From Centrapalus pauciflorus (taxonomy: Eukaryota > Streptophyta > Magnoliopsida > Asterales > Asteraceae), in NCBI GenBank assembly GCA_020465985.1, contig JAANYP010004866.1, positions 147,473 to 211,472 on the forward strand: a DNA stretch of 64,000 nucleotides. The letters run 5' to 3'. This document shows, piece after piece, positions 46,037 to 56,868 of the stretch. Each line of letters begins with the position of its first letter. The stretch's first letter is position 1. The position numbers were made by a program, and so were the translations under genes. Under the pieces are notes generated by a model. It ran no database searches, had not been told where the DNA came from, and saw only the letters and a program-made list of their open reading frames with translations.

Positions 46037-46597
46037 GTAAAGCAGGTACGAATTTTGTGGGTATATTCACTGCAAACCCTCACGAGACTAAACTCGTCCA
46101 TCTAAGTAATTAGGTGGTTTAAAGGCTTGCTATACGTGCTAAGTATAGTCGTGTTCCCTACGAAAATGATTGTTTTTATGTTTGTTTAAAGTTGTGTTTA
46201 GTTAATTTAGTGTGTATTTTAATTTGGAAATGAGCGGGAGTGGCCGTTATTGAGCAAATGGAAGTTGGAGAGTTTTTGGCACAAGTGTTGAGCGATTTTA
46301 GAGTACCAGCATCCAATTGGGCGTCTGGGACGCTGAAATTAATTATGAAACATAGTGTGAGCGTCTTCAGGATGCTCAGATAAGGCTTTGGATGCTAAGA
46401 CAGCATCGTGGACGCTGAGCGGGACGCTTGGGACGCGGGCAGATGTGCGTTTAAGTCGGCGGCGTCTGAGTGAGCGTCCTAGATGCTGAATTAAATTCCC
46501 AAACAGAAGGTAAGCGTCTTTGGGACGCTGAAAATAGCCGCACGGACGCTAGAGCAGCGTCTTAGATGCCAGGTAGGACGCCCAAGAGAATTTCGTC
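46037..46597 (+). other. Athila-C post-pol spacer with GCGTC/GACGC array
   Basis: Non-coding. From 46318 to 46582 it holds many half-sites: GGGCGTCTGGGACGCTGAA, GAGCGTCTTC, GTGGACGCTGAGCGGGACGC, GAGCGTCCTAGATGCTGAA, GCGTCTTTGGGACGC. The motif is that of the LTR array. The array ends about 15 bp before the TATA-like site. Confidence 0.85.
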
Positions 46598-46740
46598 ATT
46601 TAAATCCCTATCCGCCTCATTTACTCACACCTACCACTCCTTTCTCTCTCTAAAAACGCTCTCATCTCTCTCACAGACGTCGACGGTTTCCACCATTGTT
46701 TCTTACATCCCTCTTGCATTTCCTCTCATCTATCGATCAG
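46598..46740 (+). promoter_or_regulatory. Putative internal promoter and leader, Athila-C extra ORF 1
   Basis: ATTTAAATCC at 46598, then a CT-rich leader (CCTTTCTCTCTCTAAAAACG, CATCTCTCTCACAG). It ends at GATCAG|GTAACC (46740/46741). The layout parallels Copia-A and Copia-B cassettes. No transcript evidence. Confidence 0.45.
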
Positions 46741-47386
46741 GTAACCATCTCGAGTTCATCTATTGCATTTTTGATTTTTTTTCTGCGGTTTTAGTGAGCC
46801 GATTAGGGCCCTTGTAGACTTGTGTGAAATTCTTGACATTACGTATTGATCATGTGTGCATATAGTTACGTTCATCATGTATTTCTTATATGTCACGCAC
46901 ATTTACGATTTTATGAAGTTAGGGTTCCTATTGTGGAAGTAGGGTTCTAATTTTAGAAGTTAGGGTTTACTTGAAAGTGATGTGTTATGGTTTAAATGTG
47001 GGTTTGAGTATCCTAGTGCTAGTATATGCTCTTGGTGGTAGTTATGTATATGTTAAAGTGTTGATTGTGTGTTCTTTAGCTTAGGTGTTGTTTGGTGATC
47101 TTGTTTGTGGGATTTTAAGAATAAAGGTAGTCACTTCTTTCTTTACAACTAAGTTGGGGATGGGTGATCTATTGAGCAAAGTGGTTGCTGCACCAAACAC
47201 TATGGTGAATGCTTTGTAGGTTTAAACGTTCAAAACCCACATCGGGTATGGTGTTAGAAGCCAAAGGGCTTAGTGGGCCTTAGGTTGCATTGCATTCCCA
47301 TTCATCACTAAGCAAGCATTTACGGTATCCATCTAATCCACCATGTTGGGCATGGCATCTAACGTCATTTATGTAACTCTCTCTAG
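46741..47386 (+). other. Probable 5'UTR intron of extra ORF 1
   Basis: GTAACC at 46741 to CTCTCTCTAG at 47386, 646 nt, AT/T-rich with TAGGGTTC runs. The ORF ATG is 2 nt after the acceptor. It contains CTAAGTTGGGGATGGG near 47151. Confidence 0.55.
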
Positions 47387-47388
47387 CC

Positions 47389-48672
47389 ATGACTCGGGCA
47401 TCCGCGAAAAAGCAAAAGCAAACGGCAACTTCGAGCACTCGTAAGCGATCCCGTCAAACGATCTCTCCAACACCTTCTCCGGTTAGAGAGGTGGAACAAC
47501 AGATGGAGGTGTTTGAGGTAGACGCGGATTTTAAGTTTCTGTTAGAAAATAGGGTACTTAAGGATGAATTCAAAGACTATGGGGTGTTTGATGCCTTTGG
47601 TCGTTTGGGGTGGTTATCTGCATTGGACTGGACCAAGGACGTAGTCTACCAAGACGCGCTAGGGGAATTTTGCAACACAGTCAAGAGGAAGAGGGGTAAC
47701 CTGTTAGCACCTCTGACCCTACAAGCTGTGGTAAGGGGACATGACATTGAGCTCTCGGCTGAAAAGCTGCAGCAGCTTCTGGGTTTTGATGCCCCCATTG
47801 CTACTGATGAGACAGTTCTCGAACATGAGATATGGGATGAAAAGAGCTTAAAAGAAATTCCTCTAGTTTCCCCGGAAATCTGGCAAAATTATTTGACTAC
47901 GGTGTTTGAGCTCACACCTGCCCAAGCTAAGACATACAATGCCCATGCTCGCAAGGATATCAGGCCCTTGGCTAAGGTACTGTGGAAGTTAGTTTTGTAT
48001 AATGTTCTGCCGCGAAACGCAGACACTACCAGCGTCAAAGTCAAGGAAAGCGTAGTTGTTAATGCTCTGTTAACCGGGTCACCATGTATATCGTTGAGCC
48101 ATTTGGTACTTGGCAACATCTGAAATTCTGTGTTTTCGTCCAACCGAACTGAATTGGTGCATGCCCGAATGATTTCTGAACTATTGGAGCGTATGGGCAC
48201 CCTCCCTCCTAACCCACGTTTTTCTGTGATACCTGACCGAGAGAAACATTTCACGAAACAACTCTTCAGTCGCACCAAGTTCATTCATGTGGGTGACATA
48301 TCGATCATCAGGGATTTAATGAGTGGTTATGAGACCACTCTAGACATTCCTCGTTCTCCCGCAGCTTCACCCGAGCATATTATTGGGGAGCCTTCATCCA
48401 CCAACACTGCTGCTACTTTAGAGGGAATGCAGAAGAGTATCCAAGACCTCACCAACATGGTATGCAAAATGCACGATCAACTGCAACAACAAGTGATGTT
48501 GTCCCTAGAGATAATGGAAAAGAAGGTGGATAGGCTGTATGAGATGGCCGAGGCTATACACGATGCGGCCAACCACGAAGCTGAGGTGCAGACTGAACAA
48601 GCAATAGCAAGTATGGCACATAGCCGGAGGGAAAAAGCTCTGATGCGAGACGAAGATAAGGATTTGATTTAG
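47389..48672 (+). pseudogene. Athila-C extra ORF 1 (putative plant transposon protein family)
   Basis: ATG 47389 to TAG 48670 in one frame with a single TGA at 48121; otherwise 427 residues. A basic N-terminus (MTRASAKKQKQTATSSTRKR) resembles a nuclear localisation signal. The core has VLKDEFKDYGVFDAFGRLGW, QAVVRGHDIELSAEKLQQLL, RPLAKVLWKLVLYNVLPR and VVVNALLTGSP. This layout resembles the family catalogued as putative plant transposon protein (Transposase_32 in Pfam, from memory), common downstream of Athila pol. After the stop a coiled-coil region follows. No membrane helix, so the classical env-like label is doubtful. Confidence 0.75.
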
Positions 48673-49070
48673 TGGTGTTGTTGGTTGAAACAATTATGTT
48701 CTTTTGGGTTGGTGTGTTTAATTCCGCCGTGTGTGGCGATGAAACAATTCTCTGTACTTAACTCTGGCAATTTCTTTCTTTTTGCTTCTGTCTATGACAT
48801 GTGTGGGTGCAGTTTGCTATATCTTTGTTATGGTTGTGTTATTTTGTGCTTCTATGTGTTGCCTAAATGTGATGCTTGTGATGAGGACATCACTTCTCTC
48901 TAAGTTGGGGAGGGGGTGTCCACTTTTTTTGATTTTTAGCATATGCTAGATGGATGTGTGACAGGGAACCATGTTGTGAACTGCAGGTGATATGTGTGTA
49001 AACGATTAGGTTAATACTAACAGTTCACCACTTTGGTTGTGTTTACTGTTTGTGCATTTCAAGATTCACC
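48673..49070 (+). other. Spacer between the two extra ORFs
   Basis: T-rich, non-coding. TAAGTTGGGGAGGGGGTG at about 48902 resembles the terminal purine tract of the element. TTTCAAG just before ATG 49071 could be an acceptor. Confidence 0.55.
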
Positions 49071-50578
49071 ATGTCGGGAGCATCGTCATCTCAAAGGGTG
49101 AAAAGCATAGCAAAAAAAAAAGAAAACAGCTTCAGCAACACCAAATATTCGCCCCCTGCTGTATGGGATCCAACAAAATTATTGTCCGAACACGATGAGA
49201 GGATCAGGGCCGAATTGTTTATGGAGAAGTGGGGGGAGGACACGAAGTATATTTATGAGAAGAAGCTAGACAGAGATGAGTTCGGCAACTACGGAGTTGT
49301 AGAATTGTTTCAAGCATTAGGATGGGAGAAAGTTTTGGACTTGGGAGGTGAGGAATTGTATCCCTTCGTGGTCGCAGAATGGATGTCAAACCTAAGGCTC
49401 GGAAGAGGGGTTGATGACTGTAACTACACCTTGATTGGCATAGTCGGAAACACGGAGGTTAGGATGACAGCCGCGGATTTGAGGGAAGTGTTTGCACTGG
49501 ATACGGGTTGCATGAGGGATGGAGAAAGGCAACCTATGTGTACAGAACTGAAGGATATTTGGCCGGTACGGGAATGATGTATTCTAAGGCTTGGTTGAGG
49601 AAGATGATGGCAGCTTTTGACCTCCCAAGGGACCGCGTATCTAGGTACAGGGATTTCAGGCGGAGTGACTTGCAGCTGATGGCCAAAGTACTTCACAAGA
49701 CCGTGATCACAAACATTCTACCAAGGTCGGGGGATTTGAGCCAGGTAAGATTAAAGGATGTGAGCATCATGCATGCCCTGCTGACCGGAGAGGAGCCATT
49801 ATCATTTGCTTGGATTGTGATGGATGATCTGTGGAACATGTACAACACACAAGAGAGACGAGTGATACCCCATATGTGGCTGTTGTCCAGATTTTTAAAG
49901 GTGAAGGGTGCTATGGCCGAGAATGCCCCAGCCAAGTTTATCAAGGAAAGTAGTTTATGGATCAAAGTCAGCTCTATGAAAGATATCATTTTGAGGGAAG
50001 CGGATGACGGGTATGAGATCTACGACACCGAAAAGAAGAAAGGGGTGGTGACACCATATCCTGAAGAAGAGAGGACAGAACGACAACAAAGCAGAGCCGT
50101 TAGAAGAGGTGAAGTAGGAGATCTGAGTAACATCGTACAGATGTTATCTAACTTGAGCATGGAGGTTACTGGCATGAGATATGAGCAGCGAGAGAGGTGG
50201 CAGAGGCAAGATGGATTGATGGAGGAACAGCAGAGACAAATCAACTGGTTACAATCTGAAGTGGGAGCACAGAGGAGGCAGCTGGATGACATCTACCTAG
50301 GTGTGAGGGCCGGCATGTTCATGAATGCCTATCTATACAGCCAACAGTGGCAGTATGAGGATGAGATGAGGCATTACAGCGATTATAGGGCTAACCTGCC
50401 CTACACACCAATTGATAGGTATCAAGCTCCAAACTATGAGACTATTGACAGGGGCATGGGTAACCCAGTGCCGCATCCTGCTTTGGCACCGTTTCATCAG
50501 CCTCCATCCACACCCCAATTGCGAGATCAACAAGGTTTTGCAGCCTACTTCAGTGGCATTTTTGGGCCACCATCATAG
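49071..50578 (+). pseudogene. Athila-C extra ORF 2, paralogue of extra ORF 1
   Basis: ATG 49071 (MSGASSSQRVKSIAKKKENS) is in frame to TGA at 49575. A shift near 49555-49565 moves to the frame that runs open to TAG 50576. It matches extra ORF 1: DRDEFGNYGVVELFQALGWE, VGNTEVRMTAADLREVFAL, LQLMAKVLHKTVITNILPR and IMHALLTGEEPL. It extends further with DLWNMYNTQERRVIPHMWLL, a Gln/Arg-rich coiled coil, and a Pro/Tyr-rich tail ending GIFGPPS. About 500 residues. The two copies are too diverged to be a recent duplication. Confidence 0.75.
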
Positions 50579-51419
50579 ATGAAAGGAGGCTCCATTCTCG
50601 GGTACTTTCGTTTCATTTCCGTTGATTAATTTATTGCATTTTCTAGTTTTAGTAACTTTCTTAGGTGTTTAGTTTATGTTTGCAAATGTTGTTATGGTAG
50701 TAGTATCATGATCATTCCTTAACTGCTTATACATGTATTGTCTGGTGCAAAGTGTGAAAATGAGAGTTCAAGAGGGGTAAGCATAGTGGGTTTGATAGTT
50801 TAAAAGGAAGTGGCTTTTGGTTTGATGAAAGGTGAGTATGATAGAATGTGAATGTTTGGCATGGGAGATATTGGTCAATTCCTTTTCTAATAAATCTTTG
50901 GTATTGATGGCAATAAGGGGGAGAGTAATGTATGCACTGCACGGAAAATAAAAAGAAAGAAAAAAGGGGAAAAGAAAAGAAAGAGTTGAATAAGCTAACA
51001 TTTGGCCTAGTAAGTGCGGAAAATTTAGTCTGTGGGGTACCGTCATGCCTAATCACCTAAGACTAACTGGTTTGGGATTGATTGACCCAAATACCGTTAC
51101 ATGGACTTGCTAGAAAGTCACGATTGCAAGTGTTAGTATAAACTCGAAATAAAAGAGCAGAAAAGTGCTAAAATATAAAGTGTGCAATTGGACTTTAAGT
51201 GAAGCAACTCATAACCTTGAGCTAAAAATCAATGTTTAGGGATTTATTAGGAAGGAAAAGTCCAAAGCTTGAACATGTTAGCATTTGAGTTCTGATCGTT
51301 CACTGTTTTTATCATGTTATCAGCTCACACTTCTAAGGCTGGAAAACCCAGATGTTTAATTCTTTTGTCTCTGTTTTGATGCCTTGTTCGGGACGATCAA
51401 GGTGTAAGTTGGGGAGGTT
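50579..51419 (+). other. Athila-C 3' untranslated region and purine tract
   Basis: Non-coding. A purine-rich stretch (GAAAGAAAAAAGGGGAAAAG) lies near 50955-50985. TAAGTTGGGGAGGTT immediately precedes the 3' LTR and is the probable polypurine tract. Confidence 0.75.
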
Positions 51420-52653
51420 TGATCAGTGATATAAATCACTTCCATTTCTATGTGTTTTTGCTATGTTTTAATATGTAAATGTAAGATAATTGGTACTGCT
51501 AATGTAGGTTTTTGTGATTTCAGTTGCTTGGTAAGAAAGTAAGGAAAAAGGATAGCTGGAGTGAGGATTTCGTGCAGCCGTCCCAGTAGGCGTCCTAGAC
51601 GCTGGAGCAACGCTCAAACCCCCTATTACAGAGTCTGAGCGTCTTAATCAGTGAAGGCGGCGTCCCAGACGCCAGCGGCGACGCTGGTGCGGCAGTTGCT
51701 GCGGAAGCTGCAGTTTTTGAGGGAGGAAGTTACCAGTTGGAAGGGGTTCGGAAGTTTGGAGTTACACACACACAGAGGGTAATCCTACGGGCGAACCAGA
51801 GGAGAAAAGCAACGAGAATCAAGCAAGGATCAAGCATTGGCATCCAATCTTTTGTATTTACGCATTATTGGTGGTTTGAATGCTTTCCTTTATGTTTAAC
51901 ATTGTTAGTATGCTAGTCGTAGCTATGCTTGGCTAAATACTTTGTGGTGTTTGTTCTTTAGTTTGCATACTATGGTGTGAATGAATGTTTAATTAATTTC
52001 AGTTTCCATTTGTACTTAAAGGGGTTGTGGATCTTATTTGTGAATGAATGAATGGTTGTAATCAATGGGTATTGTATATAATAGGGTATAGTGATATCAT
52101 TAGTTGTGACGGCTCATTAACATGGGGAAGACAATTAATAGAGTTGCATACCTTGTCTTAAGAGTATTTGTTGTGAAAACCAATTCGTTTATATGGAAAC
52201 TGTCAAAGGGATTATACTTGCATGAATTTAAGTGAATGAACAATGAGTGTATCTGAAACGGTTGATATCCATGTCATTGGTTGTGCCCACTCTCTATAGG
52301 GGAGGAAGACAATCAATAGAGTGGTATACGTTGTCTTCGGAACATAAATTGTAAATCCATATTAATTTATATAAATGGTATCCGTAACATTCTGAATTCC
52401 CATAGTATGTATAACAAGAGAGCAAACACCCTTTCTCTTCCAGTGAACTTCTTTAATTCAATTCTCGTGTGTGACATTGCGACAATAGTAATTTATGGTA
52501 GGAAATTAGCTCAAAATAAATGATTTCAAACTCAACCCAAACAGTCTCTGTACTAGTTTAGCAACCTAACATTCCCTGTGGATTCGATCCCACTTACCCT
52601 ATCTATATAGTGTTTTTGGGTTATTTTATATACTCATACGACTGGGTCCATCA
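51420..52653 (+). repeat. Athila-C 3' LTR
   Basis: TGATCAGTGATATAAATC to GGTCCATCA, 1234 bp. It differs from the 5' LTR by small deletions in the GCGTC array (about 51574-51690) and scattered substitutions. Confidence 0.93.
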
Positions 52654-52658
52654 GCAAC

Positions 52659-54805
52659 CCGAATCCATATACCAGATGGATTTTGCCTGAAAATAAAGAA
52701 TACATGCAATGAAAATCTATAGGCATTTAAACATATCCATCATAAATTAACATGCAAACCGTGTTCTGAACAGAGATGTTCACAAAATATGATGATTTTA
52801 GACCGGGTCCTGAGCTGAGTGCACAGAAGCCAAACATGTCGGTTTAAGCATAACCGACAAGCAGAAGAACGGGTCCTAGTCTATGATAACTAGAAGCCAA
52901 TTCAATGAAGTTCGGGTCTTGATCTGAAGTAACCAAGAACCATATGCATTAAAATCACACAACTTTGGGTTCCCATCTTAGGATGGGTCCTTTTGTGTTA
53001 GGTGTTCCAGGTGAATATGACACGTGTACAGCCTTAGGAACCCATTTAGCAGTTATGTGTGGACCAAATGCAGAGCCTTTTGGAATCCATTAATAATTGG
53101 ATTTAACAGGCTTTGGAACCTTAGGCGATGAACTTACCTTTGGTTTTTGACTATTTGAGACTAGTTTGGCATTTGCTTTGGTTTTGGGCCTAGGCAAAGT
53201 ACAAGTCTCAGTATTTGTGGGGGCCGATGATGCAACATTATTTATTTTCTTTTTCCGAATTCTCTTAACAAGATAAGGCACAAAAGCATTCATTTCAGGT
53301 ACTTGACGTCTAAAACGAGTTGGACATAATTTAAACAAGTCACCAAACGAATACGTTAAACAAGAAATAGAATTCGATACATCATTACAAATATTGTTTT
53401 CTGAGATTATATGCAACCTATCTTTAGAAACAATTTCATTTGGCATAACAGCCTTCTTCACAAAAAAAACCTTGAAAAATCTTGCATAGACGTTTTGGGC
53501 ACTCTTCTCACATGATCTGTGGGAATAAAACAACGAGAGTCAGTACACATGGAAGACTATGATTTTGAAGATATTTCTTTTTCTTGGTGAGTAGGTTTCT
53601 TAGAAGACTTGGATTGAATCTAAGTCATCTTTGAAACCTTAGCTTTAAAAGGTTTTGAGCACTCACCTTTAAAACTAATAGAAGAAAGTTTAAATTTGGC
53701 TTTACCTTTTTCAGACGACATGAGTGGGATTTTGATAGGGTGAGAAAATTTTGGCTCTTTTAAGCAATCTGAAACCATGTCAAATTTTTCCTTGCAGACA
53801 GTTAATTCTACAGTTTGTTGAAAACTTTGTTTTGCCTATTTTTCCTCACTCTTAAGAAGAGTTTCTTGATAATCAAAAGCTTTCTTTCGAGTTGACTTTA
53901 ATTCCTTTTCTACAACTTTGATTTTATGTTGAAAAACTTTTGTAGGAATATAAAGATGAGGGATTGGTTTGACTGGTTCTGCTTTCATTTCAGCCTCTGA
54001 ATAACTAGACAAGAAATCTTCCTCTAGAGTAGGTACTCTATAAGGATAACTCTCGCTTAGCTCTTCAAAAGATGTTTATTTTTCTTTATTTTCATTTCGT
54101 TTCTCATCATATTGGGTTAAAACTTATTCTGATGATTGATAAACGAAAGATTTCAACCCAGCACCCATATATATATCATGTCATATAAAATAGGTAAAAC
54201 TTGCTGAACCTTTTCCAAATATTTAGGATTTTTAAAACCAATTCCTTGTTTGGAATGATAAAACCTAGTTTCTTTGGGTTGGTTTAAATGAATAGTTTGT
54301 TCTGTTTGACCCCGTTTTAGAAATTCATCATCTAGTGTCTTTATGCGAGAGTACAAACCTACTCTTTCTTCTTTTATCAATTTATATTTTTCTAAACTAT
54401 CTATGTTTTCCATTCTTACAGTCTCTAATTGTTTTGAAAGAACAAATATTTCTGATTTTAAAGAGTTCTTTTCATTTGATAGTCTATTCATACAAGATTC
54501 TAATACGTATTCCTATCCTGAACATCTACCTTTTCAATTAACATCTATTTTATGACTCCATGATTAGTTAACCACTTCTTTTCATATAATTCAGATGATT
54601 CTTTTAAAGTTTGGGCTAGATGTTCAGCCTTGTCACACTTTTCCTTTTCTGCATTAAGCCTAGCTTCTAGATCAAGTATTTGTGTGTGTAGGTTATATTC
54701 ATTTTGTACAGATAAGTTATTTACATACTTCTGAATGTAAAATGAATGTACCTCATGCGCCTCAGAATCTGACGTGGAACTTTCAGGATCCCCAGACTTG
54801 GCCAT
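52659..54805 (-). pseudogene. Copia-B protease start and Gag tail
   Basis: Minus strand from 54805 down: ESSTSDSEAHEVHSF, a coiled coil (ILDLEARLNAEKEKCDKAEH), then, after a frame change, NRLSNEKNSLKSEIF and the conserved block DDEFLKRGQTEQTIHLNQPK, FYHSKQGIGFKNPKYL, LYD. A degraded stretch and a basic region (PKPVKSNY, TAKWVPK) follow. It ends with WYMDSGC, the protease active site, cut by Athila-C after the Gly codon region. Many stops. Same layout as the Copia-A Gag tail. Confidence 0.72.
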
Positions 54806-56406
54806 CAGACATGCTGGTGGATGTTGCTATGTCTCCCCCTCAGCAGTTGTGTCTGATGCTGAATCTGAAGTTGTAGCATAGTCGACCAGTCCAATGCGAT
54901 CCGCCATGTAGCAATTCTTTCATTTGTCGTCCTCTTCGTCAAAATCCGCATCATCCCAATAATCCTCTTGGGCAACCAAAGCCATAGCATCGGATCTCTT
55001 TTAGCGGCCTCCAGCTTCCGCTCATAATACCCAATGTCTCGTTCAAACTGGTTTCTGCATTACCGAGCAAAGTGGCCCGGTTTCCCACATTTATATCACA
55101 GACGTTCATCATTTGCTTTTGGCTCATCAGCTCTGGGCCTCTCATCTCTTCTTTTAACCGATCTCTTGTCAGCTCTACGAGGTTCGTGGTTGTCGTCTCT
55201 CCTGTTGTCTCTACGATCATAGTCCCTCCGATCGTCTCTCCTCTCATCCCTTCAATCTCGTTTATCGTCTCTGGATCATCCCTTCTATCGTCACGCCTTT
55301 CATAACGACGATCATCTCTATAGTCCCTATGGTCATCATATCTTTGTTCGTCTCTATCATCTCTTCTATACTCATCCCTCCTATCATCTCTTCAATAGTC
55401 ATCTCTCCTCTCATCTAACCTGTCATCCCTTCGATCATCAGGAGACCTCCGCAGGCTTGTATCATAGCGAAGCTGATTGTTGGTCTTGTTAGAGAAGCGT
55501 CTTTGTTGAATACGATTAGTCCATAAGGCAATCTATTCCTGAATCGTTGTCTCTTCTTCATCGTAAGACTCACGCGGGGGTGAAGCAAATCGACACTAAG
55601 ATGGTGAGTAACCTTGAGTATAGGATGTAGGAGATAGGTTCTTGTTTGAGATAAGGGCCAGAGAATCAGCTGGTTGGATGCCCGTGTTTGCAGAGAGTAA
55701 CAGGGATGCTAACTGATTAGCCATTTGCTTTTGGTGATCGACATCTCCCTGATACTTTTTCAGTTCCTTGAATACCACATTAATGGATACATTGGAATGT
55801 CCAAAACTCGTCTAGTGGCCCGACATGCAACTTGCCATTCAAAGGCTAAGAAAGCAAAGAAATGGATGTTCATGTCATCCTTATCTTTCTTGATGTGCAG
55901 CTTGTTCAATTCGTTCAGAATAGCACATATTCTGGTGAATGTGCCCTGAAGAGACTCCCCGTCTTTGGCTCTAAACTGAATGAACTTTGCCTTAGCCTCT
56001 TCAATTTTAGCTCGGTCATCCAAATCAACCCCCATCATTTGAACCTCCAGTTCATCCACAATTCTTTGGCGGACATCTTGTTGTCCACCCCAACAAGGAT
56101 ATCAGTGGGAAGGGCTTGGTAGATGAGATACTCTGCCCATTTATCTGCATGCTGTCTGTCCCTCTCAGCATCATTTGCAGGTTCACGTTCAACTTTAGAT
56201 GCTAGAACAGGTGGGTCGGCTTCGGGCCTGGCAGGTATATCCCGATAGTAGATGACTGGGCCTTCGGTAATGGATTGTAGCATGAGATGTTCATTAGGTT
56301 GCATACTGACAAATTTTATGAATCTGGACTTCCACTGCTCGTATTAATCAGGATATAGAACAGGTGGTCTGTTCTCAGATCCTAGGACAAGTGCCTCTCG
56401 GGACAT
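54806..56406 (-). pseudogene. Copia-B Gag core with Arg/Asp-rich tract
   Basis: ATG 56406 (MSREALVLGSENRPPVLYPD) starts a UBN2-type Gag with an early stop. It continues YLIYQALPTDILVGVDNKMS and, shifted, FRAKDGESLQGTFTRICAIL. From about 55440 to 55195 the strand encodes alternating RDDRRDD-type repeats from imperfect CGTCTCTATCAT-like units. Then comes the knuckle YKCGKPGHFAR-C, in which the first Cys codon is TGA and another codon before the last Cys is TAA. Gag binds RNA; this copy cannot. Confidence 0.85.
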
Positions 56407-56868
56407 GGTTGATAGTGCTGATTTTAAAGAATGAGATCTTGAAGGTGGACACTGAAATTCTGATAATTAGAACTTCAGAGGAATAGTAACTCGGATGAAT
56501 AGTGATTCGGTTGGTCCGAATTCGGATGAAATGATGAAAATTCGGATGAACAGTGATGTTCGGATGGTCAGAACTTCGGATGAATAGTGGAAAATGTGAT
56601 GGACCGAATTCTGATGGAACAAACTCGGATGGACCGAATCTCGGATGAACAGTGTAAGTTCGGATGGATACTTAAAAGATTTTTCAACTTAAAATGACCG
56701 AATTCGGATGGGATCCGAAGTTCGGTGGTCCGAGATGGAATTCTAAAATGAAGCACAAGTAATATTTAAGTCTTTAAAAATAATTTAACAGAACTTTGGA
56801 TGGTCCGAAGTTCGGATGAGTCCGAAATGAGTTAAATTTTAATTCCTAAATGTGTTAAATCCATTTAG
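56407..56868 (-). repeat. Copia-B leader with TCCGAATTCGGATG array
   Basis: From 56480 to 56830 many copies of CGGATGAATAGTG, CCGAATTCGGATGG and GTCCGAAGTTCGGATGA occur at irregular spacing. A minus-strand AATTTCAG near 56455 precedes the gag ATG and could be an acceptor. The leader ends in Copia-E gag with no LTR. Confidence 0.88.

Larger units (their letters stand above)
39087..52653 (+). mobile_element. Athila-C: Ty3/gypsy Athila element with two extra ORFs
   Basis: A 13.57-kb element with LTRs 39087-40334 and 51420-52653 and exact GCAAC duplications (39082-39086; 52654-52658), inserted in Copia-B protease. Order: LTR, tRNA-Asp primer site, gag, protease, RT, RNase H, integrase, motif array, promoter and intron, extra ORF 1, extra ORF 2, 3'UTR, purine tract, LTR. 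LTRs are highly similar with small indels, so insertion is comparatively recent; most of pol has stops or shifts, but integrase is open. Confidence 0.93.
30285..56868 (-). mobile_element. Copia-B: SIRE-like copia inserted in Copia-E, 5' LTR lost
   Basis: A minus-strand element of about 13.0 kb excluding Athila-C. From its 3' end: LTR, purine tract, extra ORF, intron with motif array, promoter, RNase H, RT, linker, integrase, protease, long gag, 5' leader with motif array. The leader runs into Copia-E gag at about 56868 with no LTR or primer site, so a deletion removed the 5' LTR and the adjacent start of Copia-E gag. Athila-C sits in the protease codons. Confidence 0.83.

Noticed and set aside
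47389..50578. Env-like genes in Athila-C
   Set aside because: No signal peptide or transmembrane helix is visible; the sequence fits the putative plant transposon protein family better.
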